A stretch of DNA of 52,997 nt from Desulfosudis oleivorans. GTDB taxonomy: Bacteria > Desulfobacterota > Desulfobacteria > Desulfobacterales > SURF-7. Shown here piece by piece: positions 26,563 through 34,157 of this stretch; position 1 is the stretch's first letter; the number at the start of each line of letters is the position of its first letter. The DNA lies in contig DYJC01000027.1 in NCBI GenBank assembly GCA_020723305.1, forward strand, positions 1 through 52,997, given 5' to 3'. Both the position numbers and the translations under genes were made by a program. The notes below the pieces were generated by a model. That model worked only from the letters and a program-made list of their open reading frames with translations. It made no database searches and had not been told where the DNA came from.

Positions 26563-27202
26563 AATCGAGGTCCTCGACAGAATGAAAAGCGGGCGTCTCC
26601 TCGAAGCGCTTGTATTCGGGGGCGGCACCATGTTGAGGCTCTGCCACGAGTTAGGCCGGTATTCCACGGATCTGGATTTCTGGTTCATCAAGAATGTGGA
26701 TCAGAATGATTATTTTGAAAAATTCCGGCAGGTCTTTGGAGCATCCTTTGAAATCACCGATGCCCGGATGAAACGCTATACCCTTTTGTTCGAGCTGCGG
26801 TCGGCAAATTATCCCAAACGGTTAAAAATAGAGATCCGAAGAAATGTGGAGCAATGGGACTTCGAAGAAGCTATCGCCTTTTCCAGATTTGCCGCCAAAC
26901 AGGTCGCGTTGAAAGCTCATACCCTTGACCAGACCATGAAAAACAAAATTCAAGCTTTTCTGTACCGGGGGGAGATCAGGGACTGCTTTGATATCGAGTT
27001 CCTGCTGCGACGGGGAGTTGAACTGCCGGACGATATCGTGAAAACTGCCGGCATGATCTTACAAAAGATCGAAGGATTCAAGGATCGGGATTTTAAAGTC
27101 AAGCTAGGTTCCATTCTGGAAACCGAATTTCGCGAATACTATGTTTCCCGCCGTTTCAGCTATGTAAAGGAAAGACTATCCTCGGTTCTCCGGCCGTTTT
27201 GA
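26531..27202 (+). CDS. abiEii: AbiEii-type nucleotidyltransferase toxin
   Basis: AbiEii toxins are DNA polymerase beta-like nucleotidyltransferases that halt growth after phage infection. The signature GGGTMLRLCHELGRYSTDLDFW (residues about 30-51) contains the GG-T motif and the metal-binding DxD. Downstream come LKIEIRRNV (third carboxylate) and the AbiEii-type RGEIRDCFDIEFLL. The 223-residue length is at the short end of the family. The ATG at 26531 overlaps the end of abiEi; a GTG at 26489 is possible but less likely. I see no disabling change. Confidence 0.88.
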   Translation: MDIFRRHEVFEIEVLDRMKSGRLLEALVFGGGTMLRLCHELGRYSTDLDFWFIKNVDQNDYFEKFRQVFGASFEITDARMKRYTLLFELRSANYPKRLKIEIRRNVEQWDFEEAIAFSRFAAKQVALKAHTLDQTMKNKIQAFLYRGEIRDCFDIEFLLRRGVELPDDIVKTAGMILQKIEGFKDRDFKVKLGSILETEFREYYVSRRFSYVKERLSSVLRPF

Positions 27203-27220
27203 TGATGGATGGTCACATCG

Positions 27221-27640
27221 TCATGCGTCTAGATTCTGTTTCCTGTAAAATTCAATAAATTCAGAAGGGGAAAAAACATGGATCCCTTTTATAGCCGAAG
27301 AAGGATAATGTTTTGTATTTCCTGTAATGAGTGATTGTACCTTTCCTGCGATGGCGACCTCCAGAAATGGTTCATCATCGGGATCCGGTAACCGTTTCTG
27401 AAGTGGCGAACCTGAAGTGAACTGGCCATATTGCTTGATAAAATCAATCAATATGCCGATATGATCCGGATTGAATTGAAACCTTGGACGAAGAAGAACT
27501 TCCTTATATTCGGACAAAATCCTGCTATCGATGTGCACGATAAGTTCTCCTGAAAAAACCATCCGGACAATTTCACCACTGGGGCCAAAAGGGGTAAGCA
27601 GGCCGGAGATCAAAACATTGGTGTCCAGTACGATTTTCAT
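27221..27640 (-). CDS. PIN-domain toxin (PIN_3/COG1569 type)
   Basis: PIN domains are metal-dependent ribonucleases. The 139-residue protein has the acidic active site Asp6 (VLDTNVLISGLL), a middle acidic residue (ILSEYKEVL) and the C-terminal pair in DPDDEPFLEVA. This is the pattern of the COG1569 toxin family. The start overlaps the antitoxin stop by 4 bp (ATGA), the usual coupling of toxin-antitoxin pairs. It converges with abiEii. Confidence 0.9.
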   Translation of the reverse strand: MKIVLDTNVLISGLLTPFGPSGEIVRMVFSGELIVHIDSRILSEYKEVLLRPRFQFNPDHIGILIDFIKQYGQFTSGSPLQKRLPDPDDEPFLEVAIAGKVQSLITGNTKHYPSSAIKGIHVFSPSEFIEFYRKQNLDA

Positions 27641-27924
27641 TTTTTACGTTTTGACCGTGTTGCTCCAATTTCAGCATTGATTTCATCCATGGATATTTTA
27701 TCCGTTCCCTTTTGAATGGAATCATATTGAATTGACGACAGGGCATGGGTTGCACGGGCGCGCCTGAAGGCTGTCAAGGTCTGTTCAAGGTTGTTTTCAT
27801 CAATAGACGAAAGAAGGGCGATTGGCCGACCATTGCTGGTCACGATCATTTCTTTCTGCTCCGGTAATTCCGCCCAGACCTGTGATGATTTTGTTTTTAA
27901 ATCTCTGACGCTTAAAAATTTCAT
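27637..27924 (-). CDS. Phd/YefM-type antitoxin
   Basis: The 95-residue protein begins MKFLSVRDLKTKSSQVWAEL and continues MIVTSNGRPIALLSSI, the classic Phd/YefM N-terminal DNA-binding fold. The basic, probably disordered C-terminus (ATRSKRKK) would bind and block the PIN toxin. It is followed by the toxin with a 4-bp overlap and preceded by two identical palindromes, so autoregulation is very likely. Confidence 0.9.
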   Translation of the reverse strand: MKFLSVRDLKTKSSQVWAELPEQKEMIVTSNGRPIALLSSIDENNLEQTLTAFRRARATHALSSIQYDSIQKGTDKISMDEINAEIGATRSKRKK

Positions 27925-27937
27925 ATCACTACCTCCG

Positions 27938-27973
27938 ATTGAGTCTCAATAGTATACCCAATTGAGTCTCAAT
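27938..27973. promoter_or_regulatory. Tandem operators of the Phd/PIN module
   Basis: The 13-bp palindrome ATTGAGTCTCAAT occurs at 27938-27950 and 27961-27973. Centre spacing is 23 bp, about two helical turns, and the nearer copy is 14 bp before the antitoxin ATG. Phd-family antitoxins bind such paired palindromes cooperatively. Confidence 0.88.
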
Positions 27974-28085
27974 ACAAGCAATAATTTTTACACTATTCCG
28001 TCATCACGGTGAAACCGGAGTCCGAAATTTATTGAAAAAACAATGTACTAATTCTATTTTGCGATCAGGATAGCATGACTCGTAG

Positions 28086-28107
28086 GGGCAGGCCCCTGTG
28101 CCTGCCC
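28086..28107. repeat. GGGCAGGC hairpin repeat
   Basis: GGGCAGGC / GCCTGCCC with a 6-nt loop, followed by TTTATAT. Sequences of this kind recur as small dispersed hairpins in many bacterial genomes. It could also act as a terminator for a plus-strand transcript. Confidence 0.5.
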
Positions 28108-28262
28108 TTTATATGGCCATATATAGTGTCAACATGAAAGCAAATCGGAATAACTTTCGTCAAGATGACCAAAAAATATGATTTTTGATTTTTTACGAAA
28201 GCACCTGAATTGCTTGTTGCGAGGATGGCGTCGAAATCAAAAACATGCGTAAAAAGTGAACA

Positions 28263-28305
28263 CCGCTCCATGAATAATTTTAAGACTGCGTCGTTCAAAC
28301 TCGTG
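28263..28305 (+). repeat. 43-bp direct repeat, right copy
   Basis: Right-hand copy of the repeat at 25825-25867 with four differences. Its last bases merge with the left arm of the inverted-repeat element that follows. Confidence 0.8.
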
Positions 28306-28430
28306 GATAAGGGATCGTAAGTAAAAAACAGGATCGGAAAAATAAACAAGCGGCCATGTTTGCCGGCTTTATGTATAATATATCCCGGTCTACAGTTGAA
28401 GCTGTTTTTTACTAACGATCCCTAACCCAC
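28303..28430. mobile_element. 128-bp MITE-like inverted-repeat element
   Basis: The 29-bp arms (28303-28331 and 28402-28430) match with three differences. The core shared part is AGGGATCGT, one mismatch, then AGTAAAAAACAG. The 70-bp centre has no open frame. Only a 2-bp flanking match (TC) is visible, so a target duplication is not proven. It differs from the 122-bp element. Confidence 0.65.
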
Positions 28431-28651
28431 TCAGGCAGTGAACGACTCCGCTATAAAATCATTCATTCCGCTTGTCCTATAATAAACTGGATTATGCTGG
28501 TCATTCGAAAAACTTTGTACAATTTGTCAACAACGTCCCTGTAATCCCGTAATCCCAAAAAGGCCGGCCGAAGAAAACAGGCGCCGGGCTGATATTTTCA
28601 ACTCAGAGATTTCATGACACTTACATTCCGGTTTCGGCGATAATGTCGGAA

Positions 28652-28704
28652 GGGTGTAATCAAAACTGTTGGGTAATCGAAACCCAACACTTTTAATTGC
28701 ACCC
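28652..28704. repeat. REP-like hairpin with 23-bp arms
   Basis: The arms run from GGGTGTAAT to TGTTGGGT and from ACCCAACA to ATTGCACCC, with three mismatches and a 7-nt loop. The TGTTGGGT ... ACCCAACA core followed by CTTTT would also act as an intrinsic terminator. It ends 17 bp before the marR -35 box and may insulate that promoter. Confidence 0.65.
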
Positions 28705-28720
28705 ACGCCGGAAAAAAGGC

Positions 28721-28765
28721 TTGACAGGTGTATATGGTTCGATATAAAATAGTTTGAAATCGAAC
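28721..28765 (+). promoter_or_regulatory. marR promoter with palindromic operator
   Basis: TTGACA at 28721-28726 and TATAAA at 28743-28748 (16-bp spacer) form a strong promoter. Overlapping it are GTTCGAT ... ATCGAAC (7-bp perfect arms) and AGTTTGA-AA-TCGAACT-like half-sites. MarR proteins usually repress their own operon from such sites. Confidence 0.7.
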
Positions 28766-28779
28766 TAAATGGAGATGAA

Positions 28780-29256
28780 ATGGAAAGAAAAAGCCAAGAA
28801 AAGAAAATTCTCAGAGAGGGGAGCTTTCTCATTGCACAAATTTTTCAAATATCCGGTAGAATCTTTGCACGCAGGATGAAAGCGGCAGGCATAGAGGATT
28901 TGACGCCCGAGCAGGGCCGTATTCTGTTTGCGCTTTGGAAAAAGGACGGTATTCCCATCCAGGATTTGACCGGAAGAACATCTCTGCAAAAGTCCACGCT
29001 GACCGCTGCCTTGGATCGTCTGGAAAATTCCGGGCATGTGATTCGGGAGCCTTCAACGCAAGACCGCCGTCAGATCCTGATTCGGACAACGGAAAAGGAC
29101 AAAAAACTTCAGGATAACTGCGCACAACTTTCAGTTGAAATGGCGGAACTCTGCTACAAGGGATTTTCCAAAAAAGAGATTGATACATTTGAACAGGCAT
29201 TAAAAAGAATCCTGGCCAATCTGAAGGAGAGTGAGAAACAGATCGGCTCACGATAA
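28780..29256 (+). CDS. MarR-family transcriptional regulator
   Basis: The 158-residue protein has the MarR winged-helix core: LTPEQGRILFALWKKDGIPIQDLTGRTSLQKSTLTAALDRLENSGHVIREP, then the wing QDRRQILIRTTEKD. It binds DNA as a dimer and usually responds to small phenolic or redox signals. It begins 15 bp downstream of a palindrome and ends 14 bp before the ferredoxin gene, so the two form one operon that it probably controls. The inducer is unknown. Confidence 0.92.
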   Translation: MERKSQEKKILREGSFLIAQIFQISGRIFARRMKAAGIEDLTPEQGRILFALWKKDGIPIQDLTGRTSLQKSTLTAALDRLENSGHVIREPSTQDRRQILIRTTEKDKKLQDNCAQLSVEMAELCYKGFSKKEIDTFEQALKRILANLKESEKQIGSR

Positions 29257-29270
29257 AGGAGAATGAGACT

Positions 29271-30230
29271 ATGGCCACCAGAATTAACGAGGTACTGACA
29301 TCGCTGGACAAAAAATCCTATTTGCGCTCGAAGCTGTTCCAACTGTTTGCTATTGACAGTATCGACGGTATGAAGTTTTACTACCACATGGGTGAAAAAG
29401 CGCAGCAACCCTTTGTCGGGAGGTTCTATGCCAAGCTTATGAGTGCCTATTATAAATATGTTCATACCAATGCAATCAAGTTGCCGCTTTCGGACATCGA
29501 AGCGTTTATAATGGGCGCTTCCCATCTTTCCGTAGGCCCGTGCCCCTGCCGGCTGATCTTTGAGAAGGAAACCTGTGAGGCACCGATCTATGCCTGCATA
29601 CGGGTTAACTATTTTTCGGAAACAGTTATAGGCCTTCAGGATATGGTGAACCGGATAAGAAAAAAGAAGGGATTGAAACCGAAAAGATTCAGCAAGGAAC
29701 TGACCAAAGAAGAGGCCATCGCCCTTGTGAGGCATGGATTTAAAAAACAGAATCTCGTGCTTTCCCTGGAATCCTGCATCAGCCCGTATCAGAACAACAT
29801 CTGCATGTGCTGTCCGGATTGTTGCATCGAGTTCAATCTGAGGTACAAATTCGGGTTGGACGTCTGCAAATCAGGTCCTTATTTCCCGGAGTTCTTCACG
29901 GAAACATGTTCATCCTGCGGCCGCTGTGCAGAGCGCTGTCCGGTAAAAGCAATCCGTTTCAGCGAGGGTAAACCTTCTATTGCCCGTAATATCTGCCTGG
30001 GATGCGGCCAGTGCGCCGATGCCTGCGAAACAAATTCCCTCGTGATGAAGGTGGATTCACAGCGGATACCCGAATACAAGGAGCCGGGGCCGCTGAAAAT
30101 CGCTTTGGTTTTAGCCCTCACCGCGTCCATGTATCTTATTTTCCGGCGATTCAAGTCCGTCAATAAAAGTGAAAACTACAAGTATGGCAAAGCCAAACCC
30201 AGGGAAAGCGATCTGATCAGACTGGATTAA
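29271..30230 (+). CDS. Polyferredoxin-like 4Fe-4S protein with C-terminal membrane helix
   Basis: This belongs to a family common in anaerobic Desulfobacterota. The N-terminal half carries GPCPCR ... C ... C and then CMCCPDCC, non-ferredoxin cysteine clusters. The C-terminal half is a typical 2[4Fe-4S] ferredoxin (CSSCGRCAERCP and CLGCGQCADAC). A single helix follows (PLKIALVLALTASMYLIFRRF, about 278-298), so the protein is probably anchored with the clusters in the cytoplasm. It lies 14 bp after marR. The role may be a regulated electron carrier. No partner oxidoreductase is adjacent. The 319-residue length is slightly shorter than typical members I recall. Confidence 0.88.
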   Translation: MATRINEVLTSLDKKSYLRSKLFQLFAIDSIDGMKFYYHMGEKAQQPFVGRFYAKLMSAYYKYVHTNAIKLPLSDIEAFIMGASHLSVGPCPCRLIFEKETCEAPIYACIRVNYFSETVIGLQDMVNRIRKKKGLKPKRFSKELTKEEAIALVRHGFKKQNLVLSLESCISPYQNNICMCCPDCCIEFNLRYKFGLDVCKSGPYFPEFFTETCSSCGRCAERCPVKAIRFSEGKPSIARNICLGCGQCADACETNSLVMKVDSQRIPEYKEPGPLKIALVLALTASMYLIFRRFKSVNKSENYKYGKAKPRESDLIRLD

Positions 30231-30708
30231 ATTTTTCAGGAAACCTTGACATCCTGGTTCTTCCCGCAACCAAAGTGAAAAATCAGTCCCAAGTATCCTT
30301 TGATGCGCTATTCAATGACCTCGATTCCCCCTGATGATCACATGATGCAGCGCACCCGGCGTATTTCTATTCTTGTCTTGCTTTTCGTGTCATACCCGTT
30401 AAATAGAGGACTCGACTCTAAAATAAAATCATAGACGTTCCCATTATTTCCAGAAGAACAGCGTCATACCTCATGAGATCTGGAATGCAACGAACCCGAA
30501 TGGGGGAGCATAGACCCAGGCGAGTCAAGTGAATTTTTTGCTTCTGATGATTAGAGAGCACTTACCGTCAGGTTTTCAAAGAACTGTTTTCCTGACATTC
30601 ACCCGGCTACGGCCCGGAATCTTCGTGAACCGCCCGGTGCGTACCTGCATGCCGTGGTGGTGTGGGGGATAAAACCCCCCGGATACCTGATTCGATGTCG
30701 TCTCTTCT
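30231..30708. other. 478-bp gap, possible group II intron remnant
   Basis: I find no supportable gene. The right part (30,625-30,700) resembles the 3' end of a bacterial group II intron, described separately. The left part shows nothing recognisable and is probably decayed sequence. Confidence 0.5.
30625..30700 (+). mobile_element. Possible 3' remnant of a group II intron
   Basis: The stretch GAACCGCCCGGTGCGTACC, then TGCATGCCGTGGTGGTGTGG, and a GGGGG...CCCCCC hairpin ending in a pyrimidine-rich GATT-like tail resembles domains V and VI of reverse-transcriptase-linked group II introns. Domain V pairing is imperfect and no LtrA reading frame is present. If real it is an inactive fragment. Confidence 0.4.
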
Positions 30709-31119
30709 TCATCTCTCCGGACACATTATTTTTACTGTCGGGAAGTAAGTCCTATATCTACCCTCATCCCTTGTGATTAAATCCATACCTAGTACGGCGG
30801 CTTGTGCTCCGATATAGAAATCCGGCAAGGGTGACCGCTTTGTACCCTTACCCCTTCTGTAACGAAGATAGGCTTTCCCGGCTAAGAACAGCGCTTCTTT
30901 GGGAATTTCTAACAACTGAAAGCCTCCATTATAAAGCGCTGATTCCAATTCCTCAATTTTTTCAAAAGCTATCGATACTTCCGTATAGATGATCTTATTG
31001 ATGTAAAGCATTGAACTTTGGCCGGCATCAGCCAGTGCAGTTTCTGACCAGTCAGCCCAATTCGGGTCATCCAGAAGGATGTCTAAAATGATATTCGAAT
31101 CCACGAGAACGCCAGTCAT
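30709..31119 (-). CDS. vapC: VapC-type PIN-domain toxin
   Basis: This is a ribonuclease toxin. The 136-residue PIN domain has Asp7 (VLVDSNIILDIL), a middle Glu (YTEVSIAFEKIEEL) and the C-terminal PLPDFYIGAQA ... LITRDEGRY, the standard VapC acidic set. It overlaps its antitoxin by 4 bp at 31116-31119. All active-site residues appear intact, so it may be functional. Confidence 0.92.
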   Translation of the reverse strand: MTGVLVDSNIILDILLDDPNWADWSETALADAGQSSMLYINKIIYTEVSIAFEKIEELESALYNGGFQLLEIPKEALFLAGKAYLRYRRGKGTKRSPLPDFYIGAQAAVLGMDLITRDEGRYRTYFPTVKIMCPER

Positions 31120-31343
31120 TCGTCAGACCTCGTTAGCGCCATGATTTCATCTGTAGTCATTTTGACGGTTGCCAACCCACGGAGTTTTGAAAACTTTCGT
31201 GTGGCGGCCTTTTCCTTCTTTCGCTTCACTAAAAAGACGCGCCCTTTTTCCTCAATAAAATCTACCTCGGTTGAGGGGGTTATCCCCTGCTTTTCTCGAA
31301 TGTGTTGAGGGATCGTGACCTGACCTTTTGTGGTTACTCTCAT
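31116..31343 (-). CDS. vapB: VapB-type antitoxin (AbrB/SpoVT fold)
   Basis: The 75-residue protein begins MRVTTKGQVTIPQHIREKQGI, the swapped-hairpin AbrB fold. It continues VDFIEEKGRVFLVKRK and has a basic/acidic tail for toxin binding. It lies 20 bp downstream of a perfect 14-bp palindrome and overlaps vapC by 4 bp. Confidence 0.92.
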   Translation of the reverse strand: MRVTTKGQVTIPQHIREKQGITPSTEVDFIEEKGRVFLVKRKKEKAATRKFSKLRGLATVKMTTDEIMALTRSDE

Positions 31344-31362
31344 AATACAACCTCCGACTATG

Positions 31363-31376
31363 TATTACCGGTAATA
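31363..31376. promoter_or_regulatory. Palindromic operator of vapBC
   Basis: TATTACCGGTAATA is a perfect 14-bp palindrome 19 bp before the vapB ATG, followed by a further half-like copy (GTAATACCG at 31377-31385). AbrB-type antitoxins autoregulate from such sites. Confidence 0.8.
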
Positions 31377-31480
31377 GTAATACCGAAAAAGGGGTCTGTC
31401 AACGAAATTATTGTTGAAATTATTGTTATATCATCGAACGCGAGCGTCAGTCCGAGCAGATAATAAACAGCGGAAACCCT

Positions 31481-32485
31481 TCATGAGCCATCAATTGAAC
31501 GGAAACCGCTGGATGAAATCCTCTGATTCAGTAGAGGGGTTAGTTTTTTCATTACATCTTCCGAAGTGATTTTGGACATACAGATCGGATTTTCGCAGGT
31601 TTTTCTGCTGCAAGGTGAGCAGTGAACTTTTTTTTGGATTACATGCCCTTTAAAAGGGCCGGTTCTTCTGTAGTCGGAAGGCCCGAAAAGAGCGACCACC
31701 TCTTTCCCCAGTGCAACGGCAAGATGCATGGGGCCGGTGTCGCATGTCACAACTGCTCTGGCGTGCTGCAGAACATCCTTGAGATCATTTATGGTTGTCC
31801 GTCCGGTCAGGTTGATGGGTTTTTCAGAACAGATTGTCTCGATCTGTTTCGCCATCTCCATATCCTCTCTGCCTCCGGTGAGAACAGTTGAAATACCGAA
31901 TTGACGGGACAGAGCATCGGCCAGGGATGCAAAACCCTGCACTGTCCAGCGGTTGGCTGGTTTGGTGGCGCCGATGTTCAGGACAACATAATGATCCGGC
32001 AGACCATCCGGTCTTGCCGGCGATGCGGAAATCTCCCACTTGATACTGGATTCCTTTATTCCCAGATAGCGGGCAAACTCCAGATACTGAAGAAGCATGT
32101 GGGATGAGTGGTCGGACGCCGGGATTCTTTCAAACGGGAAGAGCCAGGTCATCTCCTTGCATCTATTCCGATCAAAGCCGATCCGACGCTTCCCCTTTGC
32201 CAGCATGCACAAAGTGCTGGATTTGAGGATGCGCTGAAGATCCAGAACCAGATCAAAAGGGTGGGACCGGATTGCCATTGTCACCTCGGTAATGGAAGAT
32301 TTCCATCTTGATTTTTCAAAAAGAATTGCCCGGTCTACGGAGGGGTGTCCGGATACAATGGGAAAACTGAGCGGGGCGACGATCCAGTGGATTTCCGCCT
32401 TCAGATGTTTTTTAAGCTGGATAACCAGGGGAAGCGTGTTGATTACATCTCCCAGCGCACCCAGCTTTATGACCAGTATGTCCAT
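31481..32485 (-). CDS. Family 9 glycosyltransferase (heptosyltransferase-like)
   Basis: GT9 enzymes add heptose or related sugars to lipopolysaccharide core. The 334-residue protein starts ILVIKLGALGDVINTLPLV, contains LVLDLQRILKSS and the donor site VVTCDTGPMHLAVALGKEVVALFGPS. A CSPCSRKTCENPICM cysteine group comes before the C-terminus, as in many WaaF/RfaF-like proteins. It is followed on the same strand by no gene for 137 bp. The preceding methyltransferase is 26 bp upstream. The exact acceptor is unknown. Confidence 0.9.
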   Translation of the reverse strand: MDILVIKLGALGDVINTLPLVIQLKKHLKAEIHWIVAPLSFPIVSGHPSVDRAILFEKSRWKSSITEVTMAIRSHPFDLVLDLQRILKSSTLCMLAKGKRRIGFDRNRCKEMTWLFPFERIPASDHSSHMLLQYLEFARYLGIKESSIKWEISASPARPDGLPDHYVVLNIGATKPANRWTVQGFASLADALSRQFGISTVLTGGREDMEMAKQIETICSEKPINLTGRTTINDLKDVLQHARAVVTCDTGPMHLAVALGKEVVALFGPSDYRRTGPFKGHVIQKKVHCSPCSRKTCENPICMSKITSEDVMKKLTPLLNQRISSSGFRSIDGS

Positions 32486-32511
32486 AGGGAGGGTTTTTTT
32501 CCTGTTGTTAT

Positions 32512-33249
32512 TTACGCATCCCGGACTTTTCGCATGATCAGATTGATTTCAGGCGTGATTGCCGGGCAAACCCGTCCAAGCCATGTGCTGAGTTTATAAA
32601 AAAGCGGGCTGTTTTCCAGGTTCAACCGTTTCCGGGCTGAGAAGAAGCGGAAACCCCGGATATCAATGGTCACATACTTTGATTCTCCGAGAATCCCTTT
32701 CATTCTGGATTGAATCGACCATACGGAAAATGCGTTCTGGGTTTCACCGATCCGGAAATTTCGGAACTTGAAATACAGGTTGATCAGAAAGGGAAACGGA
32801 GGTATTTTGGTGGGCACGGCAATCAGGAGGAGTCCGCCTGGTTTCAGAATCCGGTCCATTTCACCTACCGCAAACTCCAGATTGGATAGATGTTCGATTA
32901 CATGGCTGGCAATGACAATATCAAAGGTTCCGTTTTCAAAAGGGAGGGATTCCTTGTTGATGTCCAGGTTGTAAACCCGGTATCCCAATGTTTTGCACAG
33001 TTCCCGCCTCTCATCCCATTGCTCAACGCCGTGCCATTCGAGGTCCGGTGATTCATCGAAAAAGTACTTCATATATCCCTCACCGCACCCTACATCCAGA
33101 ATTTTTCGATCCTTCCCTGTTGTCCGGATGGAATACTTCTCGATAAATTCCGCGCCGCTTCTGTAACGCTCCATGAACAGCTCATATCTGCAATAGGCAG
33201 GGATTTTCCCGAATGCCATTTCGGTCTTTTCTGTTTTCTTTTTGAACAT
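32512..33249 (-). CDS. Class I SAM-dependent methyltransferase
   Basis: The 245-residue protein has motif I KILDVGCGEGYM, motif II/III around YNLDINKESLPFENGTFDIVIASHVIEHL and LKPGGLLLIAVP, all standard for the Methyltransf_11 class. I chose the ATG at 33249 with AAAGGA upstream; the longer frame needs a TTG at 33312. It sits next to the GT9 gene, so the substrate may be a surface sugar or a lipid-linked glycan. That is inference. Confidence 0.88.
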   Translation of the reverse strand: MFKKKTEKTEMAFGKIPAYCRYELFMERYRSGAEFIEKYSIRTTGKDRKILDVGCGEGYMKYFFDESPDLEWHGVEQWDERRELCKTLGYRVYNLDINKESLPFENGTFDIVIASHVIEHLSNLEFAVGEMDRILKPGGLLLIAVPTKIPPFPFLINLYFKFRNFRIGETQNAFSVWSIQSRMKGILGESKYVTIDIRGFRFFSARKRLNLENSPLFYKLSTWLGRVCPAITPEINLIMRKVRDA

Positions 33250-33340
33250 GACAAAAGATTCCTTTATCTGTAATTTTGAAATTTTTTGGAAAAGGCGGCC
33301 TTCTGCCGGCAAGAATTATCAGTGGATATCGGTGTTGTAT

Positions 33341-33865
33341 TCAAAGAATAACCGGATAAGCGCGACGGTCAATTCCGCTTCTTTTTTCATTTTTTGGCCC
33401 CCACACCGGGTCGCTATACCGGGGGTCGTTGTACTTCCTTCTTTCTTCTCCACTTCGTCGATCCAGGATAAAACCGGTTGAATGCTGCCGGATAAAATCA
33501 TCAAGCTGGAAAGTATGATAGGATGTCATCTGCTGGAACCGGACACAACGGTTCCGGATGATTTTCCCATCCGGCAGCTCGGCGATTTTATAATCTGCAA
33601 TCACCTCATACGGCATCCGGTCAAGAATCGGCTGTTTTTTCATAAGGGCAATGGATAATTCCTTATATTTTTTTATTCGTTCTTTGTTTTCAATATACTG
33701 GACAGCAAGCCCTCCGATGCTGATATTCACAATCGGACCGAATTTGATTCGTGTATGCCCTAAAAATCCCATCAACCTGGGCTTTTGAAGGATCACCATC
33801 GCGCCGCCGTGAATGGTAAACCGCTTCCATTTCCTTCGATGAGGAGATTTTTTGTTTTGATTCAT
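33341..33865 (-). CDS. PilZ-domain protein
   Basis: PilZ domains bind cyclic di-GMP. The 174-residue protein has the arginine motif RRKWKR (10-15) and the NxSxxG motif NISIGG (47-52), the two c-di-GMP contact elements. The C-terminal 45 residues are rich in Arg/Asp with two DRR motifs (LDRRSGEERR, GIDRRAY). Such tails are frequent in deltaproteobacterial PilZ proteins. It probably adjusts surface behaviour, motility or polysaccharide production, which agrees with the sugar genes beside it. Confidence 0.85.
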   Translation of the reverse strand: MNQNKKSPHRRKWKRFTIHGGAMVILQKPRLMGFLGHTRIKFGPIVNISIGGLAVQYIENKERIKKYKELSIALMKKQPILDRMPYEVIADYKIAELPDGKIIRNRCVRFQQMTSYHTFQLDDFIRQHSTGFILDRRSGEERRKYNDPRYSDPVWGPKNEKRSGIDRRAYPVIL

Positions 33866-33920
33866 GGTTTGTTCTTTCCGTATCTTTCAGAATCACTGCA
33901 TATATGGCAACCGTGTCTGA

Positions 33921-34157
33921 CTATCGTTTTTGGATCTGACTTTTCAGTAATTCTTTCAGCCCTTTGAACGTTCCTTTCCAGATTGCCTCTTCACCGGCCA
34001 TGATGGCGACAATGACATCTTTTTCAACACTGACCTCAATCACAAGCTCTTCTTCGCCCAGATTGAAAACCGCTTCTGCCCATCGTTCCGCAGGCAGACC
34101 GGTTGTTTCGCAGTCGTAATCGGTTCGCATCTCTCCATGCATTCTGATTTCAGGCAT
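33921..34157 (-). CDS. Small acidic protein of unknown function
   Basis: The 78-residue protein has a good AGGAG ribosome site 6 bp before the ATG at 34157. It is acidic (pattern LGEEELVIEVSVEKD) with alternating strand residues and a helical end (FKGLKELLKSQIQKR), suggesting a small alpha/beta fold. I recognise no family. It is upstream of the PilZ gene on the same strand, 55 bp away, so cotranscription is likely. Confidence 0.7.
   Translation of the reverse strand: MPEIRMHGEMRTDYDCETTGLPAERWAEAVFNLGEEELVIEVSVEKDVIVAIMAGEEAIWKGTFKGLKELLKSQIQKR

Larger units (their letters stand above)
27975..28720. other. Gene-free repeat cluster before marR
   Basis: About 750 bp without a supportable gene, rich in repeats. 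They are a GC-rich hairpin (28,086-28,107), the right copy of the 43-bp direct repeat (28,263-28,305), a 29-bp-arm inverted-repeat element (28,303-28,430) and a 23-bp-arm REP-like hairpin (28,652-28,704). A minus-strand frame at 28,065-28,349 has no ribosome site and crosses these repeats. Confidence 0.6.

Noticed and set aside
28065..28349. 94-codon minus-strand frame in the repeat cluster
   Set aside because: It crosses several repeat elements, lacks a ribosome site and has no protein-like pattern.
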